A DNA stretch of 64,000 bases, taken from contig CM034104.1 in NCBI GenBank assembly GCA_019914945.1, positions 7,442,501 through 7,506,500 of the forward strand, in the 5' to 3' direction. The position numbers and the translations under genes were made by a program. The number at the start of each line of letters is the position of its first letter. The stretch's first letter is position 1. The notes beneath the pieces were generated by a model. It was given only the letters and a program-made list of their open reading frames with translations, was not told the DNA's origin and ran no database searches. Positions 54,399 through 64,000 of this stretch are shown here, one piece after another. Source of the stretch: Typha latifolia. Lineage: Eukaryota > Streptophyta > Magnoliopsida > Poales > Typhaceae.

Positions 54399-55251
54399 TG
54401 ATATGTTTAGTTAGGATATTTTCTTATTGCATTAGTTGTTTATTTTCATTAAAATAAAATTTTTATAAGTTGCGTTCGAATAGTTCGAATGCAGGTGGGG
54501 TCGCATTCGAACGTTCTTACGAACGCCTACATCAGGTTCACAAATACAGAGAAAGCATATTGTGCGTTCGAACGCGGTAGAGCGAGTTCGAACGTCCGCA
54601 TTCGAACGCTTGCATCGTGTTCGCACATATAGAGAACGTCTTTTGTGCATTCAAGCGCGATCGAGCGCGTTCGAACACGATCGGCGGGAATCTTCTAGAA
54701 TTAGGGTTACATATTGTTTTAGGACTTGTTGGCTAGCCTTTATATATATGTGGACTTTTTTGCCTATCTTCTCTCTAGACTTCTCCCTCCTCCCTCTTCA
54801 CCATCCATCCACCTCTACCGTTGGCAAAGTTTCTTCTAACTTCTAATCTCCCTCGATTGTCGAGGCACTACTCTTCTTTGGAATCTCGACCACTTCGTTC
54901 TCTTCGTCTATATCCCTAAATCACATCCACAATCCATCTTCACCTCCATACCCATCCATAACCCTAACATCCACTCAACCCATCACCACCACCATCACCC
55001 ACGTTATTCCGTGTTTTTGTCCCAGTTTCAGTTTGAATCTGTGAAGGGCATAAATACGAAAGTTGTAGATCAGGAAGTTACGAATCTAATCCATTTAGTT
55101 TCATAATTATATGACTACTGAAGAATATTTAACTAATATTTTCTCACGATTGTGCGGACTACTTTCGACAGTAAATTCAGATCTTAAGGAAATTGTTACA
55201 TAGCGGACCTTTTGGTACAATAACTCATCAAAGTAGTATCAGAGCCTATCA
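54399..55251 (+). mobile_element. Gypsy F 5' LTR
   Basis: 853 bases: TGATATGTTTAG start, array (54470-54690), TTTATATATATG box at 54738-54750, pyrimidine-rich leader, and an end with one internal PBS-like unit (AGTAGTATCAGAGCC) before the final TATCA. Confidence 0.85.
54470..54690. repeat. GTTCGAACGC array in Gypsy F 5' LTR
   Basis: Palindromes, mostly decayed by one base, alternate with CATCAGGTTCACAAATACAGAG-like spacers. About 50 bases upstream of the TATA box. Confidence 0.75.
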
Positions 55252-55252
55252 A

Positions 55253-55268
55253 TTTGGTATTAGAGCAG
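55253..55268 (+). other. Gypsy F primer-binding site
   Basis: TTTGGTATTAGAGCAG, next to the LTR end; one transition away from the tRNA-Met complement (ATTAG for ATCAG). Confidence 0.7.
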
Positions 55269-55289
55269 GCGAACCTCAAACCTCCATTA

Positions 55290-56760
55290 ATGGTTGAAAC
55301 AAGGAAGATAACATCAACAAGGAGACGTATGGAGAGCACACTTACAAGGGAAGACTCAATCCATGATAACCCTAACCGTGAGGCCGATTCCTTTAGAGCG
55401 ACCACAGTAGGACCGAGTCAACCAATGTCCATGAGTGTGAATATGGATGAACTTAGGGGCATGTTCCATACATTGATGCATAGAGTTGACTCAATTAAAA
55501 AGGATCACAATGATTTCAAGGAATATGCTATGAACCGATTTGATTCGTCATCTCCTCAACGACAATTGGAGTTTCAAAAAGAACCAGCGGTGGGACCTCA
55601 TCGAATTGATACCCCATAGGTCCAGGTGCGTCATGTGTGTGTCAATGATCCCCTCTTACCTATGCTTACACATCATTCCACACCTCCGTTGTAAAACCCA
55701 AGACCGGCGGTGGTGGAACTCGAGAGGCGTGCGGCACCGGTGCACTTCGTTGATGAGAAGGATTGCACTTTGAGGATGAGGTTGATCCCATTAGAGATGG
55801 TGATGGACGTGCTCGAAGATTTAGAGAAGGGGATCAACTTGCACAAAGGTTTAGACCTGAACCAAGGATTTTTCGTGAACCTAACAATGCTATTCGGGGG
55901 AGAACCATACGCTAAGATTTCCTAAAATTTCAAGGCGGTGATCCAACGGATTGAGTGTTTCAAGTTGAGCAATATTTTGATTGTTACAGCGGAAGACGCA
56001 AAGGTCCAGATGGCAAGCTTTCACTTCTAAGAAACGGCATTGTATTGGTATAGATCGGTTATTTGTGGTGGAGGATTTACCGGATGGGCTATTTTTTATA
56101 GGAGGATTACACACAGATTCGGGACAGTGGCATATGAAGATTTTGCTATCACATTAAGCAATATGGTTCAGAGGATGACCGTATTAGAGTACTAAGCTAA
56201 GTTTGAAAAAGTTAGTGGTCGTTGTGAGCTATCTTGGCCCAAATTGACATTAATGAGCACATTTATTTCAGGGCTGCGGGATGAGACTCAAGCAGATGTT
56301 CGTGCCATTTGTCCTACTACTCTTGAGGAGGCCTTTGAAAAGGCCATGAGGATGGAGTAAAATCAAAAGGATCTAAAGATGGCAGCGAAAATCAATTGGG
56401 GCAACCGAGATGGGCAGTTTGCACCTAGAATGCCGGTTGGAAATTCTGTAGGTTCAAGGACAGTGGTTGCTAGTACTAGACCACGACCACCTTTGATACC
56501 TTCTTCTGATGTTAGAGGAGGCACAAGACCCCCCATTCAAACTCTCACACCTGCCCAGGTGGAGGAGCGAAGAGCGAAGAGCCTTTGCTTTTGATGTGAT
56601 GAGCGTTTCACCCTAAGTCATCGGTGTTCCAAACTAATCGGGAGTGTGATGCTCATCGATGGTCTCGAGGAGGATGATGAGGTTGTTGATGATGGAGAGT
56701 GTCTAGAGGAAGCCCACAAGGAGGCCATTGAGGTGGGTGCGGAAGAAGATATCTAAGTTG
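55290..56760 (+). pseudogene. Gypsy F gag
   Basis: The first ATG of the family protein is at 55290 (MVETRKITSTRRRMEST). This frame ends at 55617. Then follow broken frames with MASFHF-TALYWYRS near 56010, LSWPKLTLMSTFISGLRDETQ near 56230, and 56379-56594, which ends with LTPAQVEERRAKSLCF and a stop in place of the first knuckle residue after CF. The knuckle reads on as CDERFTLSHRC. More than five inactivating changes. Confidence 0.75.
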
Positions 56761-57058
56761 AAATATCGATGCATGCATATTCGGGTACTTCCGCGTCGAG
56801 AATGTTACGAGTAGATGGACTCGTTAGAAAGCATTGTGTGCACATCCTAATCGATTCAGAGAGTACACACAACTTTCTAGATGAGAGGTTAGTGAGGAGA
56901 TTAGGTTTGGATGTCGAATCGACCACGGGATTTGACGTTGCTATTGGAGACGGCACGAAGCTTAAGGCGGAGAGCTTGTGTCGCCGGGTCGGTATATAGG
57001 TGCAAGGACACGACATCATTGTGGACTTATATCCGTTAGCACTACGAGGAGCGGACAT
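56761..57058 (+). pseudogene. Gypsy F protease, left part
   Basis: MHAYSGTSASRMLRVDGLVR, then the active-site region ILIDSESTHNFLDERLV, where D-S-E replaces D-[ST]-G as in Gypsy C. It ends at ADIV..., cut by N2. The right part resumes at 59963 with the LGPVTFDF block. Confidence 0.75.
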
Positions 57059-59957
57059 TGTAATAACCCAAGTAGGGTAAAAAAATAAAAATAAAAATAA
57101 AAAATTGTTAGGCACGACGCGACCGGCCACGCTATGGCTGACCTCGTGCCTAGCATGCCCTGCATACCATGGCAGTGGTGGGGGGCCATGCACCTCCACC
57201 AATCCACGCTTCTACATGCCACAGCGACACATGGAGGTGGGACCCGGCCCACCAACCACTCCGCCGCTGCCGCATGACTAGCTCTCTCTCTTTCTCTCTC
57301 TCTCTATTTTTCTCTCTCTCTTCCCCGCCTTCTCTCAACCTCTTTCTCTCTCTCTCTCTCCCTCTTGTGCACCAGCAGACACCGGTCGCCGAGAAAAGTC
57401 GTCGTTGCCATTCTGTCCGCCGGTGAGCCTCTCTCTTTCTCTCTCTCCTTTTCTCTCTCTGTATCGCTCTCCCTCTCTTTGTGGCTTCCTCTCGAGACCG
57501 CCGAAGGTTTGAGCCGTCAGCGAGAGGTCGGCCGCTAAGTGGCCACCAACGACCGTACCCTACGGCTCAACCCTCTTCTTCTTTCTTTTTCTTCTTCTTC
57601 TCCTCCTCCTTCCCTTCTTTCTCCTCTCAGGTAACACTGCAGTGAGGTGCTGGGCTCGGCCCAACACCCTTGCATCGCATGGTGCTAGCACCTACTAGGT
57701 TAAGGTGCTGGGTTGAGCACAGCACTGTATATAGTTTATATTTATATATATATATATATGCATATTATTGATACTATTTAAATTATATTTGATTATGTTA
57801 TTAATTATTTAATTAGTTTAGTTAATCTAATGTATTTAAATTATATGAATTAAATCTAATTACATCATAGTTAGTAAATAAATCTAATTATATCATGTTT
57901 AACAAAATACCTACAACATAAATTACTATATTAAACCTAGGTAGGTAATAATAATTATTAGGGTTATGTACGTATATTCTTGCATAAATATTTATAGTAA
58001 CTTAATTCTTATTTTTCTTAATTATCAAAGAGAATAATAGGTAGATAATTATGTTTTTAATATAATATTAAATAATATAATTATGGTTAATAAATAACAA
58101 AACAAATATAGAAATGAAGAGTACATGATTACCATAAGAAATTATCTTCTAGCCAGGTTAATATTAATTAATAGAAAGACTAACATTATTTGTTATAAAT
58201 AATTTCATATTCCGACCCCCTTATTCAAAACCCGTGGACTTAGCTATCGAGGCTTGATAGTTGTCGTAGCAGCATGAACGAGTGGTTATTTTGTAATTAC
58301 ATTGGTGGTGAGTAGTCTTATCCCCTAGACATCTTTCTCAAATTATGATATATTATATAATTATGTATATGCATGTTTTGACCTCCAACATGATTATATA
58401 ACCTTATTTAGAGATGATTTCAGTTGAACATATTTTATCATGCATATGATTAGACTGATCTAGGATATGAGTATGCCGATGACATATAGAGATGATTGGA
58501 GGTGATTATACTGTTATGACTTTGTATCCGATGATCTCTAACATGAGTATGCATGTGATAGACTAGTAATGATATACATGAGTTACATATATAGTTGAAG
58601 ACTGCATTACATTATTTTCCTCTTGGCTTCCTTACCACATAAATTCTTGATATACATGACTTGTTATAATACTGAATATATACATACGATCTATCATATA
58701 GAAGAAAATGCATAAATCTCATTGATAGAAAAGTTGATAGAAAAAGCATGAGGGTACTCGAGTAGGCGCTAGGGTTAGGGGTACATGGAGTGATGACTAT
58801 GGTCGTTGATAGGTGATATCTCGTGGCCCATGTTCGAGATCAGTTGAGTCTCTATGCACAGACAAACGAGCACCTACCGTTCGCAAGGGCATGCGTATGG
58901 CGAGTTACCCTCATGTGATTTCTATTAACTGGTGGGATATCCGATCTAGATAAATTTTAATATACCCTTAGCGTATGGCAGGGTTTGATTATGACTGAGA
59001 TACCTTAGCGTATGACAAGGTATGCTTTGAGCCTACGGGTAGGATGTTGAGATTGGGTATCGGGTGTGCATAGTGGTATAGTACGATGATATTATATCGA
59101 GATGTCGGTGATGATCATAATGTTGAAAATTACATATGATTTCATTATCATATATTATACATGATTATCGAATGGTCAATATGCATTATAGATAGTTGTA
59201 TTTGATATCATAGCATGATCATGATCAACATGTATTATATGTGTTATATTTGAGAGAGAGTTATGATGATGGTATGACATGGAGATTTATTAAACATTAT
59301 CGATGATTATATATTTTATCAGTTATGACATGACATGTTATCTATTTTTCATTTATGTATTAGTGAGGAACACTCATATACTCATTCATGACATGATGCT
59401 CTTTCTCATTCATATCATCAAGTACATGATTTACTCTTTGTTTGGCTTCACTGATTCGGGATAAGGTCTATTTACTTAGCCTTTAGCTTATGACTCTCTT
59501 TGTTTTCTCCTTTCCAAAAACCTAGGTGAACAAGTGGAGCAAGATACTCCCTTAGAGGTCTTGCCAGTAGGTGAAGAGTTGAGTGTGGTTAGTATTATAC
59601 ACTAGATGAGTTATCTTATCTGATGTATTAGTGGACATCCTCCAAAGTGTGTCTTTATCCTTGTCTTATATTCTAGCAGGTGACTTTGTATTTATATAAT
59701 TATGTATATACCACCGTTTTATATATGTAGTTGTGAAAAGCTCTTGATGATATGTTGTGGCCTGTGTCGGGTCCAAGTAGGGTTATCTATATGTTGTTGA
59801 CAGTTAGACTTGAGTTATTCTTAGTTTAGATGTTGTGGATAAAATTATGATGTTGATATAGGTTTATTTGATTGTCAAGAACTAACCAAATGGTCAGGTG
59901 TCACGCACATGCCATGTGGGCTTGTGCCACGCATGTGTTTAGGGTTTGGGTATTATA
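57059..59957 (+). mobile_element. N2: solo long LTR in Gypsy F
   Basis: 2,899 bases flanked by the TSD GACAT (57054-57058, 59958-59962). TGTAATAACCCAAG start, GGGTATTATA end (a decayed CA). It has the GC-rich head, CT microsatellites (57280-57470), a GGTGCTGGGC hairpin (57646-57668), the AT-rich tract and the GATTATATAA...ATGATT-rich tail of N1. No interior, so it is a solo LTR. Arginine- or leucine-rich frames in the head are repeat artefacts. Confidence 0.85.
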
Positions 59958-59962
59958 GACAT

Positions 59963-60470
59963 TGTCCTTGGTACCTAGTAGTTACAGAGCTTGGGACCCG
60001 TCACATTTGATTTTCGAAGCATGTGGATGAAATTAAAAAAAGGAAACAAAGATGTGCGGCCTGATGGCATACGGTCTTCGTCGATTCCTACGATGCAGCC
60101 TATGGTAGGTTTGCCTTGTGCGTATGATTTGACCTATTTTCTTCGGTTAGAACCAGTAGGAGATAACCCTCAAATGAGTTCAAATACTACCATTGAATTG
60201 TCTAATTTATTAGATAATTTTTCTGGACTATTTGAAGAGCCACAGGAGTTGCCACCGAGGAGAGCGGCGAACCATCACATAAAGATTGTACCCAAGGCTG
60301 CACCAGCAAATGTGAGGCCATATCGGTATCCACAAAAAGTTATCTCAAAGATGGTAGCCGAGATGTTGGAGCAAGGTCTCATTCAACCAAGTCATAGCTC
60401 ATACTCATTTCTCGTGCTATTGGTGCGAAAAAAGGACAGGATATAATATTTCTGTATTGAGTATCAATCA
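59963..60470 (+). pseudogene. Gypsy F protease end and RT linker
   Basis: Frame 59991-60446: MGPVTFDFRSMWMKL, LPCAYDLTYFLRLE, then NLLDNFSGLFEEPQELPPRRAANHHIK and the lead-in to [43 protein letters not shown] with a stop at the site where Gypsy RTs read KKDG-WR. The longest clean frame in this element apart from RT. Confidence 0.8.
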
Positions 60471-61400
60471 CTAAACGTTATTACCGTCAAGGATTGGTAT
60501 CCTATTCCGGTAATAGATGAGCTACTAGACAAGCTTGCATGGGTGACTATATTCATCAAGCTTGACTTGAGGGCTAGGTATCATCAAATTAGAGTTCACT
60601 TGGCGGATGTGCACAAAACTGCATTTCGGACTACGAAATAGCATTACAAGTTCCTAGTGATGCCTTTTGGTCTCACCAATGCTCCAGCTACCTTTCAAGA
60701 TCTCATGAATGATATATTTCGACCTCTATTGCGAAGGTATGTCTTGGTATTTTTTGATGACATTTTGGTGTATAGCAAAAATGAATTGGAGCATTGGCGG
60801 TATTTGGAGGATGTGCTGAATTTGTTAAAGCAAAACCAATTGAAGATCAAGAAGTCTAAGTGCCTATTGGAAGTACCATAAGTAGAGTATTTAGGCCACA
60901 TCATTTCAACGGAAGGTGTAGCGGCGGATCGTCAAAAGGTTGCATGCATGACTGCTTGGCATATTCCTACTACTACCACCAGATTGAGAAGATTTTTGGG
61001 GCCAACCGAATATTATTGATGATTCATCATCGGATATGGCAAGATCGCTGCTCCTCTCACTTCTTTGTTGAAGGACTCTTTTAGATGGACGGATGAAGCC
61101 ACTTCAGTCTTTGAAAAACTAAAATAAAAATCTCAGCAATTATCAACTTATGAGAGAGAGATGTTGGCAATTCTGTATGCGGTGACAAAGTGAAGGCCCT
61201 ATTTGATTAGTAGACGATTTATTATACGAACCAATCAAATTAGTCTTCCATACTTTACGAGACAGCGTATACACACTCCGGCACAACAGAGATGGGTCAC
61301 AAAATTGTTGGGGTATGATTATGAAATAAAATACAAGAAGGAAACGAAAAATAGAGCGGTGGATGCACTATCACGCCAAACCGATAGTTTGTGTACTTGC
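60471..61400 (+). pseudogene. Gypsy F reverse transcriptase and RNase H
   Basis: [33 protein letters not shown], stop near 60640, then 60657-60881 with [22 protein letters not shown] and the catalytic [27 protein letters not shown] and a stop. The thumb and start of RNase H are shifted (60890-61090). A deletion near 61122 removes the first RNase H strand with its catalytic aspartate. The remainder has QLSTYEREMLAILYAVTK and QRWVTKLLGYDYEIKYKKE, ending VDALSRQTDSL. Confidence 0.8.
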
Positions 61401-61560
61401 TAGGTGACGACAACGACATGGTACTAGATTAGAGATGGAGATTCTAGTTGAGTGGCTTAGTAAGCCATCCGATGAGGCGACATGGGAGTTGGAGACTGAT
61501 ATCTTGGAGCGTTTCCCAGACTTTTCACCTTGAGGGTAAGGTGAGGGAAGCGTGGTGGGT
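61401..61560 (+). pseudogene. Gypsy F chromodomain tail and PPT region
   Basis: Straight after RNase H come the last residues of the pol protein (LEMEILVEWLSKPSDEATWE, then LERFPDFSP and stop). About 1.2 kb of integrase is absent. The bases before the LTR are GAGGGAAGCGTGGTGGGT; GGAAGCGTGGTGGG equals a stretch of initiator tRNA-Met as I recall it. Confidence 0.75.
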
Positions 61561-61629
61561 TGATACATTTAGTTAAGATCTTTTCTTACTGATTAGTTGT
61601 TTATTTTCATTAAAATAAAATTCCTATAA

Positions 61630-61755
61630 GTCACATTCGAATGCAGATGAGGTCACATTCGAACGCCCTTGCAAACGCCTACATCAGGTTCGCAAATACA
61701 GAGAACACACATTGTGCGTTCGAACGCAATCGGGCGTGTTCGAATGCGATCGACG
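61630..61755. repeat. GTTCGAACGC array in Gypsy F 3' LTR
   Basis: Shorter than in the 5' LTR: about one palindrome-spacer unit is missing. Confidence 0.7.
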
Positions 61756-62197
61756 AGAATCTTCTAGAATTAGGGTTACATATTGTTTTAGGACTTGTTG
61801 GCTAGCCTATATATATATATATATGTGGATGGTAGTCAAATTTATTATGCTATTGGAATATTGATTTCTTGCCTCTTTATCCTCTATCTATCCTAATCTC
61901 CCTCCTCCCTCTTCACCATCTTTCCACCTCTATCATCGACAAGGTTTCTTCTAACTTCTAATCTCCCTCGACTGTCGAGCCACCCCTCTTCTTTGGAATC
62001 TCAACCAATTTGTTCCCTTCGTCTATATCCCTAAATCATATCCACAATCCACCTTCACCTCCATACCCATCCATAACCCTAACATTCACTCCACTCGTCA
62101 CAACCACCATCACCCACATTATTCCGTGTTTTCGTCCCAGTTATAGTTCGAATATGTGAAGGGCGTAAATATAAAAGTTGTAGATCAGGAAGTTATA

Positions 62198-62413
62198 AAT
62201 CTAATATACATAGTTTCATAATTTGCTAACTACCAGAGAATATTTGACAAATATTTTTTCATGATTGCGCGGACTTGCTTTCGCAATAAATTTAGATCTT
62301 AAGGGAATCTAATCCATTTAGTTTCGTAATTGTATGACTATCGAAGAATATTTAACTAATATTTTCCCACGGTTACGTGGACTACTTTCGACAATAAATT
62401 CAGATCTTAAGGG
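62198..62413. repeat. 108-bp tandem duplication in Gypsy F 3' LTR
   Basis: Two copies starting AATCTAAT and ending AGATCTTAAGGG. The second copy is closer to the single copy in the 5' LTR. Confidence 0.85.
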
Positions 62414-62448
62414 AATTGTTTCGTAGCCGACCTTTTGGTACAAGAACT

Positions 62449-62530
62449 CATCAAATTGGTATCAGAGCCTATCAATTTGGTATCAGAGCTCATCAGTCTG
62501 GTATTAGAGCCTATTAGTGGTATTAGAGTT
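62449..62530 (+). repeat. Tandem array of four PBS-containing units
   Basis: Units of 21, 21, 21 and 19 bases: TATCAATTTGGTATCAGAGCC and variants. Each contains TGGTAT[CT]AGAG, the initiator tRNA-Met PBS core. The array is inside the LTR because the final TATCA is followed by the target duplication. Confidence 0.85.
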
Positions 62531-62540
62531 TATCACTTCC

Positions 62541-63580
62541 AAGATGATTATATGATATTTTATAGAGATAATTTCGGTCAAGGATATTTTATCATTCATT
62601 TGGTTAGACTGATCTTGGATATGAATATATCATTGATATATATAGATGATTAGAGATGACTATACTATTATGACTTTATGTCGAGATGATTTTTAGTATG
62701 AGTATGCATGTGAAAGATATATGTTTAGAGATTGTATCATATCATATCTTTTTTGACTCCTCTTCCACCTAAATTTCTAATATGCATTGATTAGTTATAG
62801 TACTAGATAAAAATGCACATGATTTATCATATAGGAGATTGATAAATCTCATTAATAAGAAACTTGATACAAAAAGCATGAGGATACTCAAGTAGGCGCC
62901 AGGGTTTGGAGTGTATGATGTGATGATTATGATCGCTGATATGTGATATCTCGTGGCTCATGTCCGAGGTCAGTTGAGTCTGGTGCGCATAGGACATGTG
63001 TGTGGCGAGCTACCCTCATGAGTTTTCTATTAACTAGTGGAGAACTCGATCTGGATAGATATTGATATACCCTTAGCATATGGTAGAATATGATTATGAC
63101 TAAGATATCCTTAGCATATAGTGGAGTATGTATTTGTATTTGATATCATACTATGGTCATGGTTGACATGCATCATATGTAGCATATTTGAGAGAGTTAC
63201 AATGATGGTATGATATGAAGATTTATTTATACATTATTGATAATTATATACTTGATCAGTTATGACATCTACCAAATATTTATATATTATTGAGGTTTGA
63301 TGATACATTGATATACTCATTCATGATATGAGCTCCCTTTTTATTCATATTATCTAATACATAATTTACTCTCTATTTGACATAATTGATTCGGTGTAAG
63401 GTATATTTACTGAGCTATGACTTTTTTTATTTCTTTTCTAACTCTTTAGATATGTGATATGTGATAGCGACTTGAGATATTCTGAGATGGTATAAAAGAT
63501 AGTTTAGATAGAAATCGAGTTATATTGTTATTGATTATATTTATACTTCATTGTATTAGACGATGATTTGTATAATATAC
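62541..63580 (+). mobile_element. N3 long LTR, right part
   Basis: After the second CTTCC the sequence continues the N3 LTR (AAGATGATTATATGATATTTTATAG, then the ATGAGTATGCATGTG and CTCATTCATGATATGA blocks), matching 10450-11790 of N1. Similarity ends at about 63580, before the usual GTTACA end. Confidence 0.75.
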
Positions 63581-64000
63581 TAATGATGGAGGAAAAGATT
63601 TAGGAGCTGCGGATGGCAATGAAGACCTACTAGACCACTACAGAAATGAGGTCTTAACCTTGACTATCTGTGGCCATCGATGGTGATTTCAATATACTAA
63701 GTGCTACCAAGTCCCAATTTGAGTCGAGAAATATTTTTAGGAAAGTTAAAAATATGTCATGTAAATGAATCGAAAACACAAGTACAAATCATTTCATAGG
63801 CAAATTTATAATTTTAAGAATAATTTAAACTTATAACTATTTTTTTTCTCTCTTCTATCACCTATCACCTCTTGAACATAGTTGGAATAAACTACCATTT
63901 TTGTTACATTTGTTTCGTGTTGTTAGCCAAGTTAAAAGGAAAATCCTTGGATTTTGTAATGGTATGTTTTTTTTTTTTTGACTGCAAAGAGTTGAGGTCA
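63581..64000. other. Right edge; possible CACTA-type transposon terminus
   Basis: Unrelated to the LTR on its left. CACTACAGAAATGAGG at 63636 resembles the CACTACAAGAAA start of plant CACTA elements and is followed by TCTGTGGCCATCGATGG-like words of the kind found near such ends. The element would run out of the window. Otherwise AT-rich, with no gene seen. Confidence 0.3.

Larger units (their letters stand above)
54399..62535 (+). mobile_element. Gypsy F: family-1 element lacking integrase, split by N2
   Basis: Flanked by the TSD CTTCC (54394-54398, 62536-62540) inside N3. Order: 5' LTR (54399-55251), PBS, gag, protease, N2 solo LTR (57059-59957), protease end, RT, RNase H, a short chromodomain end, PPT and 3' LTR (61561-62535). 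There is no integrase between RNase H and the chromodomain tail. The LTRs differ by several indels, including a 108-base tandem duplication and three extra PBS units in the 3' LTR. All genes are broken. Confidence 0.85.
61561..62535 (+). mobile_element. Gypsy F 3' LTR with expanded end
   Basis: 975 bases from TGATACATTTAG to TATCA. Array at 61630-61755, TATATATA box near 61808-61824, leader, a 108-base tandem duplication (62198-62305 and 62306-62413), and four PBS-like units (62449-62530) before the end. The end is fixed by the TSD CTTCC. Confidence 0.85.

Overview
The window is about 64 kb of plant repetitive DNA and I see no host gene, rRNA, tRNA gene or CRISPR array. It is a stack of nested LTR retrotransposons. 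A flowering plant is indicated by the families present (Sirevirus-type Copia, chromovirus-type Gypsy, long-LTR Del/Tekay-like elements starting TGTAACAACCC), by primer-binding sites complementary to plant initiator tRNA-Met, and by a telo-box leader. I cannot place it more finely. Nearly every coding region is broken by stops, frameshifts or deletions. The exception is a 331-codon third gene in one Copia element.

Layout, left to right. Positions 1-2224 hold minus-strand LTRs of Gypsy family 1, interrupted by a family-2 solo LTR (1315-2070). These belong to Gypsy C, whose pol resumes at 15918-18775. Copia A (2319-15917, minus, TSD GGCTT) sits inside C's chromodomain. Copia A is itself split by N1 (8852-15546, plus), a Del/Tekay-like element with a 3.27 kb LTR and no recognisable protein. 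Gypsy D (family 2, plus) starts at 18776 and carries Gypsy E (20616-25989, minus, TSD CCACG). D ends at a mosaic junction at about 27722 with a family-1 segment (27722-29512). That segment is joined at about 29513 to a protease from a further element, G. Solo LTR N4 (30051-33031, minus, TSD AAACG) lies in G and holds a truncated Copia and another family-1 LTR. Copia B (35413-43547, minus, TSD AGCTA) is the best-preserved element. Then come LTR fragments (44248-45390), the short Gypsy J (about 45388-47745), a repeat-rich stretch, pol of Gypsy H (49363-51497) with its LTR, and long LTR N3 (52814-63580). N3 is interrupted by Gypsy F (54399-62535, plus, TSD CTTCC), and F by solo LTR N2 (57059-59957, TSD GACAT). 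The right end may hold a CACTA-type terminus.

Three unusual systems stand out. (1) The palindrome GCGTTCGAACGC and its half-sites form arrays just upstream of the TATA box in LTRs of unrelated superfamilies (Copia and two Gypsy families). The same array lies upstream of an apparent internal promoter in the Copia elements. (2) That internal promoter, followed by a telo-box leader and a likely 265-base leader intron, precedes a third gene between pol and the 3' LTR. Its protein resembles the 'putative plant transposon protein' domain family. (3) In both Gypsy families the LTR 3' end has grown by tandem copies of a unit that includes the tRNA-Met primer-binding sequence, with one to four copies per LTR. 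In several Gypsy elements the bases just before the 3' LTR also match an internal stretch of initiator tRNA-Met.

All LTR boundaries with a stated TSD were read directly from matching flanks. Family and lineage names rest on motif recognition without a database search.
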